A stretch of DNA of 64,000 bases, taken from NCBI RefSeq assembly GCF_028617075.1, contig NZ_JAQKGV010000009.1, positions 62,001-126,000 of the forward strand, read 5' to 3'. Every line of letters starts with the position of its first letter. Positions within the stretch are counted from its first letter, which is position 1. Below, one piece after another: positions 23,388 through 32,976 of this stretch. Position numbers and translations under genes: made by a program. This DNA is from Rubrobacter calidifluminis (GTDB lineage Bacteria > Actinomycetota > Rubrobacteria > Rubrobacterales > Rubrobacteraceae). Under the pieces are notes generated by a model. That model saw nothing but the letters and a program-made list of their open reading frames with translations. It was not told the DNA's origin and ran no database searches.

Positions 23388-25199
23388 TCAGTGACGGTCG
23401 AGCTTGCGGGCTATCTCCCGGGTCCCGATGAGGAAGCATATCGACCGTCCGTGCGGGCAGGTGGCCGGAAGCCTGCTCGTGAGCCACTCTCTTATGAGGT
23501 TCTCCATCTCCTTCTGAGAGAGCCCGTCGCCCATCCTGACCGCGGAGTGGCAGGCTATGGTGGCCAGTATGCGCTCCTCGCGGCGGGGACCGGGGTCGTC
23601 GCCGCCTATGACGGTCAGGGCTTCGAAGAGCGCTCCGGCCACTTCTCTTCCGGCCAGAATGGAGGGCGCGGAGCTGACGCGCACCGAGTGCGGCCCGAAG
23701 GGCTCCGCCCGGAACCCGTAGAGCGCGAGCTCCTCCAGGCTATCGGCCGCGTGCTCGGCCTCGGAGGGCGAGAGCTCCACCACCTCGGGCACCAGCAGAT
23801 CCTGCACTTGCGGTGGGCCGTCCGGACCGGCCAGACGGTCCAGTATCGCCCTCTCGTGAGCCACGTGCTGGTCGACCACCCACAGGCCCGATGGGTCTTC
23901 CAGCAGGATGTAACACCGCGCGAGCTGGCCGATCACACGCGCCTCCTCCAGCGAGGGCAGCGCTCCGCGCTCCGGCACCTCCTCCGGAGGCGAACCTGAT
24001 TCCTCCGCCGCCCGCGCTGCCCGGGAGGCTTCGCGCTGCAACTCCCGCAGGTCCGCCTCCGGATAGCTTCTCCGCTCTTCCGCAACCCGCAGGGGCCAGG
24101 CGCGCCGGGGTGTGGTCTCCTCCCGGCGCGCCTGGAACGTGAGGGGATGCTGCAGCGCAGGGGAGGAGGGGACTTCCGGCGGTCTCACCGTCGGGTGGGG
24201 GCGCCACTCGATCGCTAGCCTGACGGCGGCGGTCACCGCCTCGCGTGCCGCGCGCTCGTCCGAGAAGCGCACGATCTGCTTGGCGGGGTGGACGTTGACG
24301 TCCACCCTCTTCGGGTCCACCTCTATCAGCAGCGCCACCGGCGGATACCTGCCCGCCGGAACCGTCGCCCGGTAGGCGTCGTCGAGGCCCCTGTTGAGGT
24401 TCTCGGAGCGCACCCACCGGCCGTTCACCGAGACCGTCTGAGAGGCGTTGCGGCTGCTCGTGTGGACGCTGGGAAGCGCGGCGTACCCCTTTATCCTGAA
24501 GGCCCCTGACTCGTAGGAGACCTCCCTGAAGGCCCGCGCCCGGGCCACGCCGTGGATCTGGGCGAGCCGTTCCAGGAGGTCTTTCGCCGCAGGAAGCGAG
24601 AGGTGCTCTCGCCCCCCCTCCGAGAGCCTGAAGGCGACCTGCGGGTTGCAGATCGCCAGGTGCGTCACCACGTCCATTATGGTTGCCCGCTCGGATCGGA
24701 TGCCCCTCAGAAAGGCCCGCCGCGCCGGGACGTTGTAGAAGAGACGCTCGACGATCACGGTGGTCCCCCTCGGATGGGAGGCTGCCGAGACTTCTGCCTC
24801 GGAGCCCCCCTCCACGCAGACCCTCGTGCCGCTTCTGGATGCGCCGTCCGAAGTCGTGAGCTCGAAGCGGCAGACGCTCGCGATCGAGGGTAGAGCTTCA
24901 CCCCTGAAGCCCAGGGTGCTCACCGCCTCGAGGTCTTCGACGGAGCGGATCTTGGAGGTCGCGTGACGCAGCACCGAGAGCCTGGCGTCCTCCTCCGACA
25001 TGCCTTCGCCGTCGTCTCGCACCAGGATGCGGGAGGTGCCGCCGTCTTCTATCTCCACCTCTATCCGGGAGGCGTGGGCGTCGAGCGAGTTCTCGATGAG
25101 CTCCTTGACGACCGAGGCCGGCCTCTCGACGACTTCTCCCGCGGCGACCTGCTGGGCTACGAGCGGGTCTAGTATCCGGATCGTCTTTCGCGCTGCCAT
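23388..25199 (-). CDS. mutL: DNA mismatch repair protein MutL
   Basis: A 603-residue MutL. The N-terminal GHKL ATPase has [10 protein letters not shown]-type motif I (as [10 protein letters not shown]), the DDGEGM loop and GFRGEAL. The middle carries an Arg/Pro-rich linker at about 320-410. The C-terminal dimerisation domain has an endonuclease-like metal motif (DQHVAHER), the ACHSAVR segment and CPHGRS. The motif corresponds to DQHA-x2-E with the alanine replaced by valine, so strand-nicking activity is likely but not certain. The start is ATG at 25199, eleven bases after a TACAAT box. Most Actinobacteria lack MutS/MutL and use NucS, so its presence here is notable. No mutS is in the window. 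Confidence 0.95.
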   Translation of the reverse strand: MAARKTIRILDPLVAQQVAAGEVVERPASVVKELIENSLDAHASRIEVEIEDGGTSRILVRDDGEGMSEEDARLSVLRHATSKIRSVEDLEAVSTLGFRGEALPSIASVCRFELTTSDGASRSGTRVCVEGGSEAEVSAASHPRGTTVIVERLFYNVPARRAFLRGIRSERATIMDVVTHLAICNPQVAFRLSEGGREHLSLPAAKDLLERLAQIHGVARARAFREVSYESGAFRIKGYAALPSVHTSSRNASQTVSVNGRWVRSENLNRGLDDAYRATVPAGRYPPVALLIEVDPKRVDVNVHPAKQIVRFSDERAAREAVTAAVRLAIEWRPHPTVRPPEVPSSPALQHPLTFQARREETTPRRAWPLRVAEERRSYPEADLRELQREASRAARAAEESGSPPEEVPERGALPSLEEARVIGQLARCYILLEDPSGLWVVDQHVAHERAILDRLAGPDGPPQVQDLLVPEVVELSPSEAEHAADSLEELALYGFRAEPFGPHSVRVSSAPSILAGREVAGALFEALTVIGGDDPGPRREERILATIACHSAVRMGDGLSQKEMENLIREWLTSRLPATCPHGRSICFLIGTREIARKLDRH

Positions 25200-25210
25200 G
25201 GCCTTCGGGC

Positions 25211-25256
25211 ATTGTACAACCGGGGGCAGGTTTTCCAAACGCGGGGAGTGTAGAAT
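25211..25256. promoter_or_regulatory. divergent -10 boxes for mutL and accB
   Basis: The minus-strand TACAAT at 25211-25216 lies eleven bases before the mutL ATG. The plus-strand TAGAAT at 25251-25256 lies eight bases before the accB ATG. Both suggest leaderless or near-leaderless transcripts. No ribosome-binding site fits before either start. Confidence 0.55.
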
Positions 25257-25264
25257 CGCGGGTC

Positions 25265-25768
<504 letters not shown>

Positions 25769-25770
25769 TG

Positions 25771-27147
25771 ATGATCGGCAAGGTCCTCATAGCCAACCGG
25801 GGCGAGATAGCGCTGCGGGTCATACGGGCCTGCAGGGAGCTGGGCGTCCGGAGCGTCGCAGTCTACTCGACCGCCGACGCCGATTCGCTGCACCGGATCC
25901 TGGCGGACGAATCCGTCTGCATAGGTCCTCCGCCGGCTTCCGAGAGCTACCTGAACATCCCGGCGATAATCTCCGCGGCGGAGGTCTCCGGGGCGCAGGC
26001 CATCCACCCAGGCTACGGCTTCCTCTCGGAGAACGCGCGTTTCGCCGAGATCTGCGAGCGCAGCGGCGTCAGGTTCATCGGTCCTTCCTCGAAGGCGATA
26101 GCGCGCATGGGGGACAAGTCTGCCGCGCGTGAGACGGCGGCTCGGGCCGGGGTCCCGGTGGTGCCGGGCAGCGAGGGCACCTGTTCCAGCGCGGAGGAGG
26201 TCATGCGGGTCGGGGCGGAGGTCGGGTATCCGCTGCTGATAAAGGCCGCCGCGGGCGGCGGGGGGAAGGGGATGCGCGTCGTGGAGAACGAGCGGGAGGC
26301 CAAGGCGGCCTTCGTGGCGGCGAGCCGGGAGGCGAAGGCGGCCTTCGGGGACGGCTCGGTCTACGTCGAGCGTTACCTGGAGCGGCTGCGGCACGTCGAG
26401 ATACAGGTGCTCGCCGACGGCCGGGGGCGGGTGGCCGCCTTCCCGGAACGGGACTGCTCGATTCAGCGCCGCCACCAGAAGCTCCTGGAGGAGTCCCCGG
26501 CCCCGGATTTCCCCGAGGAGGTGCGCACCAGGATGATGGACGCGGCGGCCTCACTCGCTCTCTCGCTGGAGTACGAGGGGGCAGGGACGGTGGAATTCGT
26601 CTATTCGGGGGGCGAGTTCTACTTCATAGAGATGAACACCCGCCTGCAGGTGGAGCACCCGGTGACCGAGATGGTGGCCGGGGTGGATCTGGTCTCCGAG
26701 CAGATCCGGATAGCCTCCGGTGAGGGCATGAGCGTCCCCGAGAGGCCCACCGCCTCGGGATGCGCGATGGAGTTCAGGATCAACGCCGAAGACCCGCAGA
26801 AGAACTTCATCCCGCAGGCCGGTCAGGTCGAGTTCTACACGCCTCCCGGGGGGCCAGGCGTGCGGGTAGACTCGCACCTCTACCCTGGATACCGCGTCCC
26901 GCCACACTACGACTCACTGCTGGCGAAGCTCATCGTGCACGCCCCCGACCGGGACGGAGCGATCCGGCGCGGGGTACGCGCCCTGGACGAGTTCGCCGTG
27001 GCCGGGCTGGAGACCACCCTGCCGCTGCACCTCGCCATACTGGAGGACAAGGGGTTCAGGAAAGGCGAAGTCTATACGGGCTTTCTCGCCGAACGCCGCC
27101 TGTCCGTCGAGGATGGCGTGCTGAGGCTCACCGCCCTTACCGCGTAG
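25771..27147 (+). CDS. accC: biotin carboxylase subunit of acetyl-CoA carboxylase
   Basis: A 458-residue biotin carboxylase with an intact ATP-grasp fold. The N-terminal IANRGEIALRVIRA, the glycine-rich loop KAAAGGGGKGMR, the ERDCSIQRRHQK segment, and the catalytic EMNTRLQVEHPVTE region are all present. It carboxylates the biotin on AccB using ATP and bicarbonate. The ATG at 25771 is two bases after the accB stop; a GTG one codon earlier overlaps that stop. The pair is plainly an operon. The length is normal for a stand-alone AccC with no carrier domain fused. Confidence 0.96.
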   Translation: MIGKVLIANRGEIALRVIRACRELGVRSVAVYSTADADSLHRILADESVCIGPPPASESYLNIPAIISAAEVSGAQAIHPGYGFLSENARFAEICERSGVRFIGPSSKAIARMGDKSAARETAARAGVPVVPGSEGTCSSAEEVMRVGAEVGYPLLIKAAAGGGGKGMRVVENEREAKAAFVAASREAKAAFGDGSVYVERYLERLRHVEIQVLADGRGRVAAFPERDCSIQRRHQKLLEESPAPDFPEEVRTRMMDAAASLALSLEYEGAGTVEFVYSGGEFYFIEMNTRLQVEHPVTEMVAGVDLVSEQIRIASGEGMSVPERPTASGCAMEFRINAEDPQKNFIPQAGQVEFYTPPGGPGVRVDSHLYPGYRVPPHYDSLLAKLIVHAPDRDGAIRRGVRALDEFAVAGLETTLPLHLAILEDKGFRKGEVYTGFLAERRLSVEDGVLRLTALTA

Positions 27148-27208
27148 CCGCCGCCGGCGGGCGGTGCTAACCTTTTGGGGTGGTTTTGGGTCCCGAAAGG
27201 AGAACGTA

Positions 27209-28039
27209 GTGGCTGAGTCGGCCACCGCGCACAGATCTGAGGAGAGCCTCATGCTCGGCGGGATGGCACGCTGGGATGGGATCGATTTTTTCGGGGCGCG
27301 TTATATGAGCACGGCCTACCGCAAGCGAAGCGGCGAGATCTTCGTCCGCGTGGACCCGGTGAGCGTCTGGAGGCCCGAGAACCTCACGGTGAGGCGTATC
27401 TCGGGCTGGCCGATAATCCGTTCTTTTTTCTTCTGGGGACAGCTCCTGGTGCAGGTGGGCGGTTCGGTGTGGACCCTCGCCTACTTCGTCGGTTCGATCG
27501 CCGCGCTGTGGCTTATTGTACGCGTGCTGGAGCTGGGCAGCGGCCTGGGGTCTCTCGGTGGGTTTCTGGGCTTCCTCGCTGATTTCCCGATGCTGCCGCT
27601 CTTGGTGCTGTTCTTCGCGGCGATGAAGCTCACCGCCACGGGCCGCTACCACGGCGCCGAGCACAAGGCCGTCGCCGCCTACGAGAAGTACGGCGAGGTG
27701 ACCATGGAGAAGGCCCGGGCGAGCAGCCGCATCCACCCCCGGTGCGGCACGAACATCCTCATCTACATCGTGATAGCTGCCGCGCTCGAGCCGATCGTCC
27801 CATGGTGGTGGTATTCGATCGCCCAGTTTATCCTCATCTCCGAGCTGTGGTTCACCTTCGGGCGGAGCCGCCCCTCAATAGCAGTTGGCAACCTTCTGCA
27901 GCGCTACTTCACCACCTCGGAGCCCACCAGCCGGGAGCTGGAGGTCGCCGTCGCCTCGATAAACCGCCTGCTTGAGGCTGAGGGCGGAGATCCCTCGGTG
28001 GAGATAGGCACCCGCGTGAGGATACCGGCCCGCTACTGA
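27209..28039 (+). CDS. DUF1385-family multi-pass membrane protein
   Basis: A 276-residue protein of the DUF1385 family (YqhQ-like). It carries the YHGAEHKAVAAYE and RIHPRCGTN signatures and about four hydrophobic segments. Histidine, glutamate and cysteine in these signatures suggest a metal site at the membrane, but the function of the family is unknown to me. The start is GTG at 27209 because AAAGGAG lies six bases upstream; a longer frame from 27164 lacks a site. It follows accC by about 60 bp and may be cotranscribed with it. DUF1385 genes are often near translation or cell-wall genes, which does not help here. Confidence 0.85.
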   Translation: MAESATAHRSEESLMLGGMARWDGIDFFGARYMSTAYRKRSGEIFVRVDPVSVWRPENLTVRRISGWPIIRSFFFWGQLLVQVGGSVWTLAYFVGSIAALWLIVRVLELGSGLGSLGGFLGFLADFPMLPLLVLFFAAMKLTATGRYHGAEHKAVAAYEKYGEVTMEKARASSRIHPRCGTNILIYIVIAAALEPIVPWWWYSIAQFILISELWFTFGRSRPSIAVGNLLQRYFTTSEPTSRELEVAVASINRLLEAEGGDPSVEIGTRVRIPARY

Positions 28040-28110
28040 GCCTGCAGAGGACGCCGTTGCCGAATCGTTGCGGGGGCGCACGGATTCTTAGCGGTTATGA
28101 AACCTTTTCG

Positions 28111-28170
28111 TAAAATCACCTCCTGCACAATCAGGGTGTCCGAGACCGGCGGGCGATTAATGGTGTCGGA
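28111..28170 (+). promoter_or_regulatory. possible promoter and leader hairpin of the peptidoglycan-binding protein gene
   Basis: TAAAAT at 28111-28116 could be a -10 box. Downstream, TCCGAGACC (28139-28147) can pair with GGTGTCGGA (28162-28170), giving eight base pairs around one G-G mismatch. The hairpin ends 20 bases before the GTG start; a purine-rich GGAGAGAGGA lies directly before the start. A transcript would carry this hairpin just ahead of the ribosome-binding site. Function unknown. Confidence 0.4.
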
Positions 28171-28190
28171 GGGGGGGAGAGGAGAGAGGA

Positions 28191-28706
28191 GTGAGAAGGT
28201 TGCTGGTCCTGGCGTCCCTCGCCGCCCTGGCGGTGCTGCTGGCCGCCGTTCCCGCCCAGGCCAGGATGCGACCCCAGGTGGGGTGCGCCCCGACGGGCTG
28301 CTGGCCGGTTTATTCTTACGGGGATCAGGACACCGACGTGTACGCGATACAGTACTTCCTGCGAGACCGCGGCTTTGCGAGCTTCACGCCGACCGGCTAC
28401 TACGGTGCGCTGACCACACAGGCAGTGGAGAGATTCCAGAAGGCCGGGAGCATCCCGGTGAGCGGGGTGGTCGGCGCGAAGACCTGGCCTGAGCTGGTGG
28501 TGCCGGTCAGGTACGGGCAGACCAACGACGCTGTGAGGGCACTGCAGACCGAACTGCAGCAGCAGTACGGCTACAACATACCCGTCACGGGGTATTACGG
28601 TAACATCACCAGATCCGATGTGATGAACTTCCAGAAGACCCACGGGTTGCGCGTCACGGGCAGCGCGAACCGCGCCACCTGGCACGTTTTGATCAGCGCC
28701 CGCTGA
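28191..28706 (+). CDS. secreted protein with two peptidoglycan-binding (PG_binding_1) repeats
   Basis: This 171-residue protein starts with a clear Sec signal peptide (MRRLLVLASLAALAVLLAAV, cleavage near AQA). It then carries two PG_binding_1 repeats of ~65 residues, each with the D/N-x-Y/V...Q-FL...TGYYG.LT...VERFQK pattern (YAIQYFLRDRG...GYYGALT and VRALQTELQQQ...GYYGNIT). No catalytic domain is attached. It probably binds the cell wall as a free accessory protein or recruits an enzyme. The start GTG is set by GGAGAGAGGA. It is a single-gene unit ending before a strong terminator hairpin. Confidence 0.9.
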   Translation: MRRLLVLASLAALAVLLAAVPAQARMRPQVGCAPTGCWPVYSYGDQDTDVYAIQYFLRDRGFASFTPTGYYGALTTQAVERFQKAGSIPVSGVVGAKTWPELVVPVRYGQTNDAVRALQTELQQQYGYNIPVTGYYGNITRSDVMNFQKTHGLRVTGSANRATWHVLISAR

Positions 28707-28738
28707 TCTTTCCGGGACGACGGCCCGCCGGTGGACCT

Positions 28739-28767
28739 GGGGCGGGGCCCTCTGAGGGCCCCGCCCC
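28739..28767. terminator. bidirectional terminator hairpin between convergent genes
   Basis: A perfect 14-bp GC-rich inverted repeat (28739-28752 with 28754-28767) lies between the stop of the peptidoglycan-binding gene and the stop of the convergent SDR gene. It lacks a long T run on either side, as is common in high-GC genomes. Confidence 0.75.
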
Positions 28768-28783
28768 TACTGTCCCCGGGCGG

Positions 28784-29530
28784 CTAGTTCGCCTGACGGG
28801 TCGGGCGGATCAAGACCTCGTTCACGCTCACCCGGGGCGGCTGGGTCGCGGCGTAGGCTATGGCTGCTGCTATGTCCTCCGCCTGCAGGGGCTCTATGGT
28901 ACCGAATCTGCGGCGTTGCTCGGCCAGCGCATCCTCGTCTGTTATATGGCTCGCGAGCTCGGTCTCCACGGCGCCCGGCTCTATCACCGTGATGCGGATG
29001 TCATCCTCCAGGAGCTCCTGCCGCAGGCCTTCGGAGATGGCGTTCACAGCCCACTTGGTGCCGGAGTAGATCGCGCCCGTCGGGCGCACCTTGCGCCCGG
29101 CGACGCTGGAGATGTTTATGATGTGCCCCGAGCCCTGCTCTTTCATTATCGGGAGGGCGGCGTTCGTGGCGTAGAGCAACCCCATCACGTTCACCTCGAA
29201 CATCTGGCGCCACTGATCGGTGAGGCCCTTGTCCACGCGGGAGAGGAGCATCACCCCGGCGTTGTTGACGAGGATGTCGACCCTTCCGAACTCCTCCTTC
29301 GCGCGCAGGATCATCCTTTGCGTCTGCTCCTCGTCGGTGACGTCGCAGGGAACGGCGATCGCTCTTCCTCCCGCCTCCTCTATCCGCCCGATCAGGGAGG
29401 AGAGCCGCTCCTTGCGGCGGGCGGCGGCGACGACGGCCGCCCCCTCGCGCGAGAGCGCCTCGGCGGTCGCCTCTCCTATGCCGCTGGATGCTCCGGTCAC
29501 CACGGCCACCTTTCCCTCAAGACGGGACAT
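28784..29530 (-). CDS. short-chain dehydrogenase/reductase, YdfG/3-oxoacyl-type
   Basis: A 248-residue SDR with TGASSGIG at about residue 12, AAARRKERL after the first strand (arginine favours NADPH), NNAG at about 88, INISSV and the catalytic YSGTK at about 152. The pattern is close to the NADP-dependent serine/hydroxy-acid dehydrogenase group (YdfG), but substrates in this family are hard to predict. It begins 21 bp after the circularly permuted ATP-grasp gene on the same strand and is probably cotranscribed with it. The pairing suggests a reduction step linked to the ATP-grasp product, which is inference only. Confidence 0.9.
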   Translation of the reverse strand: MSRLEGKVAVVTGASSGIGEATAEALSREGAAVVAAARRKERLSSLIGRIEEAGGRAIAVPCDVTDEEQTQRMILRAKEEFGRVDILVNNAGVMLLSRVDKGLTDQWRQMFEVNVMGLLYATNAALPIMKEQGSGHIINISSVAGRKVRPTGAIYSGTKWAVNAISEGLRQELLEDDIRITVIEPGAVETELASHITDEDALAEQRRRFGTIEPLQAEDIAAAIAYAATQPPRVSVNEVLIRPTRQAN

Positions 29531-29551
29531 ATACGGGCTCCTTTCCCTCCT

Positions 29552-30943
29552 TCAGCGTTCCAGTACCCAGGTATCCTTCATCCTGCCGCCGCTGGAGATG
29601 TTGACCACGTGTCTGCCCGGCGCAGCCACGCGGGTGAGCGAGCCCGGGACCACCTCGACGGTCTCCGGGTCGGGTGCGAGTGCGATGACTCGATAGTCGG
29701 CGTAGGAGTCGCGCAGCAGGATTCCCTCTCCATCGGTCTCGCAGACGAGGTGGGTGGAGAAGTCTATGACCTCCTGGGCGATGTACTCGACCGGGTTCGC
29801 CTCGACCTTCCGGCGGAAGTTCTCCACCTTCTCCCTGCTCTCCTCCGGTCCGATCATGACCTCCTTGCCGCCGTAGCCGCCGCGGCTTTTGATGACGAGC
29901 TCGCCGAAGCGTTCCATCACGTATCGGTAGTCCGCCTCGACGGCGAGCGAGAGGGTCGGAGGGTTGTCGATCAGGGGCTCCTCGCCCAGGTAGTGCCGGA
30001 CCATCTCCGGCACGAAGACGTAGACTCCCTTGTCGTCTATGATCTCGGAGTTCGGTGCGAAGAGGACGTGCACCCTACCCTGCAGGTGGCACTCGAGCAG
30101 CCCCGGAACCTCCGCGTAGAGTCTGTCCTCGTCCACCCGCTCGTAGACGACGTCTATCCTGCGGCCGGAGGAGCGGTGCACCAGGTAGCCCTCTCCATCC
30201 AACACGAGGTCTTTCGGTTCGGCGAGGATGGCGCCCATCTCGCTGGCGTAGATGTGGTGGTCGAGGTAGAACTGGTCGGCGGGACCTCCCGAGACGACCG
30301 CGAGCGTCGCCTCGTCGCCTTTCCGGGAGGCCGCGCGCAGGGAATGTCCGAGTCGCTCGAGACATCCGTCGAGCGGCCTCACCCCGAGCTCGCTGTAAGA
30401 CTCTGGGAAGACCACCCCGGAGGTCATCCTGCGCCGGCGGGTCATCGGGGCGAGACCGACGGGCATCTTGGCGTTCTCCTCTATGACGAAGAACTCCGGG
30501 TCTTCGGGGTCTCCCGTCGCCACTATGTCGAAGGCGATCTGACGCACCGGCACCGGGCCGAAGCGGTTCGGGGTGGAGACATCGTAGAGGGTGCTCGTCT
30601 TCAGCACCTCCTCGGGAACGACCTCCTCTCTTCCCTGCTCGAGGCGCCTGAGGAATTCGTTTATCGCCCGGAGGCGCTGGGTCAGGCCTCGTTCGAGCTT
30701 CTCCCAGTTTCCGGACGTGACGACCCGGGGGATCCACTCGGTCGGGTGCGTCTTGTCCTCTCCGGTGAGGCCGAACGAGCGCTGCTCCGCGAGCAGGAGT
30801 TCGTGCGCCCGGCGTCGGCGTTCTTCCCAGCCCGCAGCCCCCATCTTCTCCAGCTCGTCGAGCACGGGGCGGTAGATCGGTCTCGGGGTACCGTCGGGCA
30901 GGAAGACCTCGTTGGGACCGGCCAGAGAGCGTACGAATCTCAC
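29552..30943 (-). CDS. circularly permuted ATP-grasp protein
   Basis: A 463-residue member of the circularly permuted ATP-grasp family (DUF404/DUF407). Diagnostic segments are RFGPVPVRQIAFDIVATGDPE and FVIEENAKMPVGLAPMTRRR in the first half. In the second half come LFAPNSEIIDDKG, the ERFGELVIKSRGGYGGKEVMIG nucleotide-binding region, and VEYIAQEVI. Such proteins form amide or ester bonds in small peptides. They are usually encoded beside an alpha-E domain protein and a transglutaminase-like protein; neither is here. The only partner in sight is the downstream SDR. The start codon GTG/ATG at 30943 leaves a ~98-bp gap to the S53 gene, holding its terminator. Confidence 0.85.
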   Translation of the reverse strand: MRFVRSLAGPNEVFLPDGTPRPIYRPVLDELEKMGAAGWEERRRRAHELLLAEQRSFGLTGEDKTHPTEWIPRVVTSGNWEKLERGLTQRLRAINEFLRRLEQGREEVVPEEVLKTSTLYDVSTPNRFGPVPVRQIAFDIVATGDPEDPEFFVIEENAKMPVGLAPMTRRRRMTSGVVFPESYSELGVRPLDGCLERLGHSLRAASRKGDEATLAVVSGGPADQFYLDHHIYASEMGAILAEPKDLVLDGEGYLVHRSSGRRIDVVYERVDEDRLYAEVPGLLECHLQGRVHVLFAPNSEIIDDKGVYVFVPEMVRHYLGEEPLIDNPPTLSLAVEADYRYVMERFGELVIKSRGGYGGKEVMIGPEESREKVENFRRKVEANPVEYIAQEVIDFSTHLVCETDGEGILLRDSYADYRVIALAPDPETVEVVPGSLTRVAAPGRHVVNISSGGRMKDTWVLER

Positions 30944-30986
30944 AGAAGAGGGATTATAGCGGCTTGCTCGCCCGGGCGTACTACGG

Positions 30987-31020
30987 CGAGAGACCGGGGG
31001 GGATCCCCCCCGGTCTCTCG
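30987..31020 (-). terminator. terminator of the S53 peptidase gene
   Basis: A perfect 16-bp inverted repeat (30987-31002 with 31005-31020) lies just after the stop of the peptidase gene at 31042. The stem is very GC-rich and there is no T tract. It also shields the downstream ATP-grasp operon from readthrough. Confidence 0.8.
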
Positions 31021-31041
31021 GGATGGGCCGTCCTGCCGGGC

Positions 31042-32967
31042 TCAGCCGGCCCCGGCGGTGAAGTAGACCCTGTCCGGGGATCCCACGCCGGTCACATCGT
31101 CCCAGCCCTTCTTCGTCTTGAGGCTCGAGTCGTCGTCGAAGGTCCGGACGCTGTAGACGATGCCGCCCTGCGCATCCACGCCGTTGGCGTAGTCCGGCCG
31201 GACGTTTGCAGCACCGTCGTGGGCCGGGGTTACATCACGAAACGCCTTGCTGTTGGACCGGGCGAGGTCGTAGATCCTGGGGTTCGCGAAGCCGAGCCTG
31301 CCGCCCTGGGCCTGGCTGGCGAGTGCCTCCATCCCGGCCATGAGCGGCGAGGCGAGGCTGGTCCCGCCTATGCGGTACTCATCGTAGTAGACCCCGTCCG
31401 GGAACTTCTGGGTCTCGCCCACGAGCATGCCCGTCGTGGGGTCGGCGTCCAGCGCCACGTCCGGCACCGCCCGGCCGGCCGGGGATCCCGCGGGCACCAC
31501 GCCCTGCTGGTAGTCCGGTCGGTTGAACAGCGAGCTGAACCCGCCGCCCGCTCCGTAGATGAACCCCTGGGGGACCCAGGATTTTCCGGAGTCGGAGAGG
31601 ACGTACTTGTCCGTCCCCCAGCCGGCCTCCCAGCGGTAGTTGTTGCCGGCCCCGACGGCGAGCGAGGTGCCCCCGACGGCGGTCACGTACGGGTCGGAGG
31701 CCGGGTAGTCGGTCTGCAGCAGGCCGCTGGCCGCCACGTCGTCCCCATCGTCACCGGAGGAGAAGAAGAAACCTATCCCCTGGGCGGCCGCCTGCTCGAA
31801 GATGGTCTCGTAGGCGCGTATCGCGCCGGAGGTCTCGTTGGAGGAGAAATCGCCCCAGGAGTTCGACACGATGGAGGCCTTGTTGTCATCTACCACCCGG
31901 GCCAGCGTGTCAAGGAAGTCGGTGTCGGTGCAGCTCCTGGAGGCGTAGTAGAGCACCTTCGACCCCGTGGCCATCCCATGCACCGCCTCCACGTCGAGGG
32001 TCTCCTCCCCGTACCACCCGGAAGGATCGCACAGCTTCTGGTTGCGGAAACCCTGCCCGGGGAGAACCTGCCTGAACTGCCCCTGCGAGAACCGGCCGTC
32101 CCCGTGTCTCGTCGCGTAGCGGTTCGCATCCTGCAGGATCGTCGGCGCGGCGTAGGCGTCGGTGATGGCTACGGTCGCGCCCGCTCCGGTGAGCCCGCTG
32201 GCCGTCACTCCGTAGGCCCCGCGCAGCTGGGAGGGGACGTAGCCGCAGACTGCGTACGGCCGGTAGCTGCCCTCGAACTTCGGTAGCGGGCTCTTGTAGT
32301 CGGCCTGGTAACGCGCCGTGAGCTGACCGTAGTAGAGCGAGCACGGACGGGCGTTGCGGAAGCCCGCCGGCGGCTGTGCCCGGCCGCTCTGCAGCGGTTT
32401 TACGGTGTGCGGCGGGGACTGCAGCCCGACCACGCCGAGGACCTTCTCCGAGAGCCCCGCAGGTACGGAGAGGTTGCCCGCCGGGGCGAGCACCGTGCGC
32501 CCGCCGCGGCGGAAGAGCCCCATCCTCACGCCGAAAGCCCTCTCGGCCTGCGCCACGGTGCCGCGCACCGCCACATAGCGGTTGCCCGCGCCGACCCCGC
32601 TGACACGCAGCCCGGCTCCAGAGAGCCAGCGACGGACCACCCGCACGTCGGACGCCGTCGGCGCGAAACGGGCCCGGTACTGGGCAGGGGTTATGAAGTG
32701 CCGGTAGCTGCCGCTCGTGGGATTCGAGACCGCACGTACCAGCGCGTCGAGGTCCGCCTTGTGACGCGGCCGCAGGTAGACCCGGGCACTCACGTGGCGG
32801 GATGTCGGGGCGGGGCGCGCCGCAGATGGCTTGGCCCAAGCGGGCGAGCTTCCGCCCAGCGTTACCCGATCTCTGTTCTGGGCCAGGGCCTGACCCGCCA
32901 GCACCATGCCGGCCAGCACGAAGGCGAGGGCGGTGGCCAGAAGGCCCCGCCTCCCGTAGTTTCTCAT
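31042..32967 (-). CDS. secreted S53 family serine-carboxyl peptidase (sedolisin/kumamolisin-like)
   Basis: A 641-residue exported endopeptidase. A signal peptide (LLATALAFVLAGMVLAGQALAQ) is followed by a pro-kumamolisin activation domain (about 50-190) and the sedolisin catalytic domain. The catalytic Glu and Asp are in EETLDVEAVHG, the oxyanion Asp in SNSWGD, and the nucleophile Ser in GGTSLASPL. The C-terminal calcium site is visible in KAFRDVTPAHDG and GWDDVTGVGSPD. Members work at low pH outside the cell. The start is ATG at 32967, preceded by AAGGAG at about eight bases. The structured leader upstream suggests control of expression. Not in an operon. Confidence 0.94.
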   Translation of the reverse strand: MRNYGRRGLLATALAFVLAGMVLAGQALAQNRDRVTLGGSSPAWAKPSAARPAPTSRHVSARVYLRPRHKADLDALVRAVSNPTSGSYRHFITPAQYRARFAPTASDVRVVRRWLSGAGLRVSGVGAGNRYVAVRGTVAQAERAFGVRMGLFRRGGRTVLAPAGNLSVPAGLSEKVLGVVGLQSPPHTVKPLQSGRAQPPAGFRNARPCSLYYGQLTARYQADYKSPLPKFEGSYRPYAVCGYVPSQLRGAYGVTASGLTGAGATVAITDAYAAPTILQDANRYATRHGDGRFSQGQFRQVLPGQGFRNQKLCDPSGWYGEETLDVEAVHGMATGSKVLYYASRSCTDTDFLDTLARVVDDNKASIVSNSWGDFSSNETSGAIRAYETIFEQAAAQGIGFFFSSGDDGDDVAASGLLQTDYPASDPYVTAVGGTSLAVGAGNNYRWEAGWGTDKYVLSDSGKSWVPQGFIYGAGGGFSSLFNRPDYQQGVVPAGSPAGRAVPDVALDADPTTGMLVGETQKFPDGVYYDEYRIGGTSLASPLMAGMEALASQAQGGRLGFANPRIYDLARSNSKAFRDVTPAHDGAANVRPDYANGVDAQGGIVYSVRTFDDDSSLKTKKGWDDVTGVGSPDRVYFTAGAG

Positions 32968-32976
32968 CGCATTGTT

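Noticed and set aside
28040-28190. c-di-AMP (ydaO) riboswitch before the peptidoglycan-binding gene
   Set aside because: Wall-hydrolase genes of Actinobacteria often have it, but the GGGGAACCA and GGGTGAATC cores are absent here and the space is too short; only a simple hairpin remains.
28916-31066. Plus-strand open frame of ~716 codons across the SDR and ATP-grasp genes
   Set aside because: It spans two real genes and their gap on the opposite strand and has no domain.
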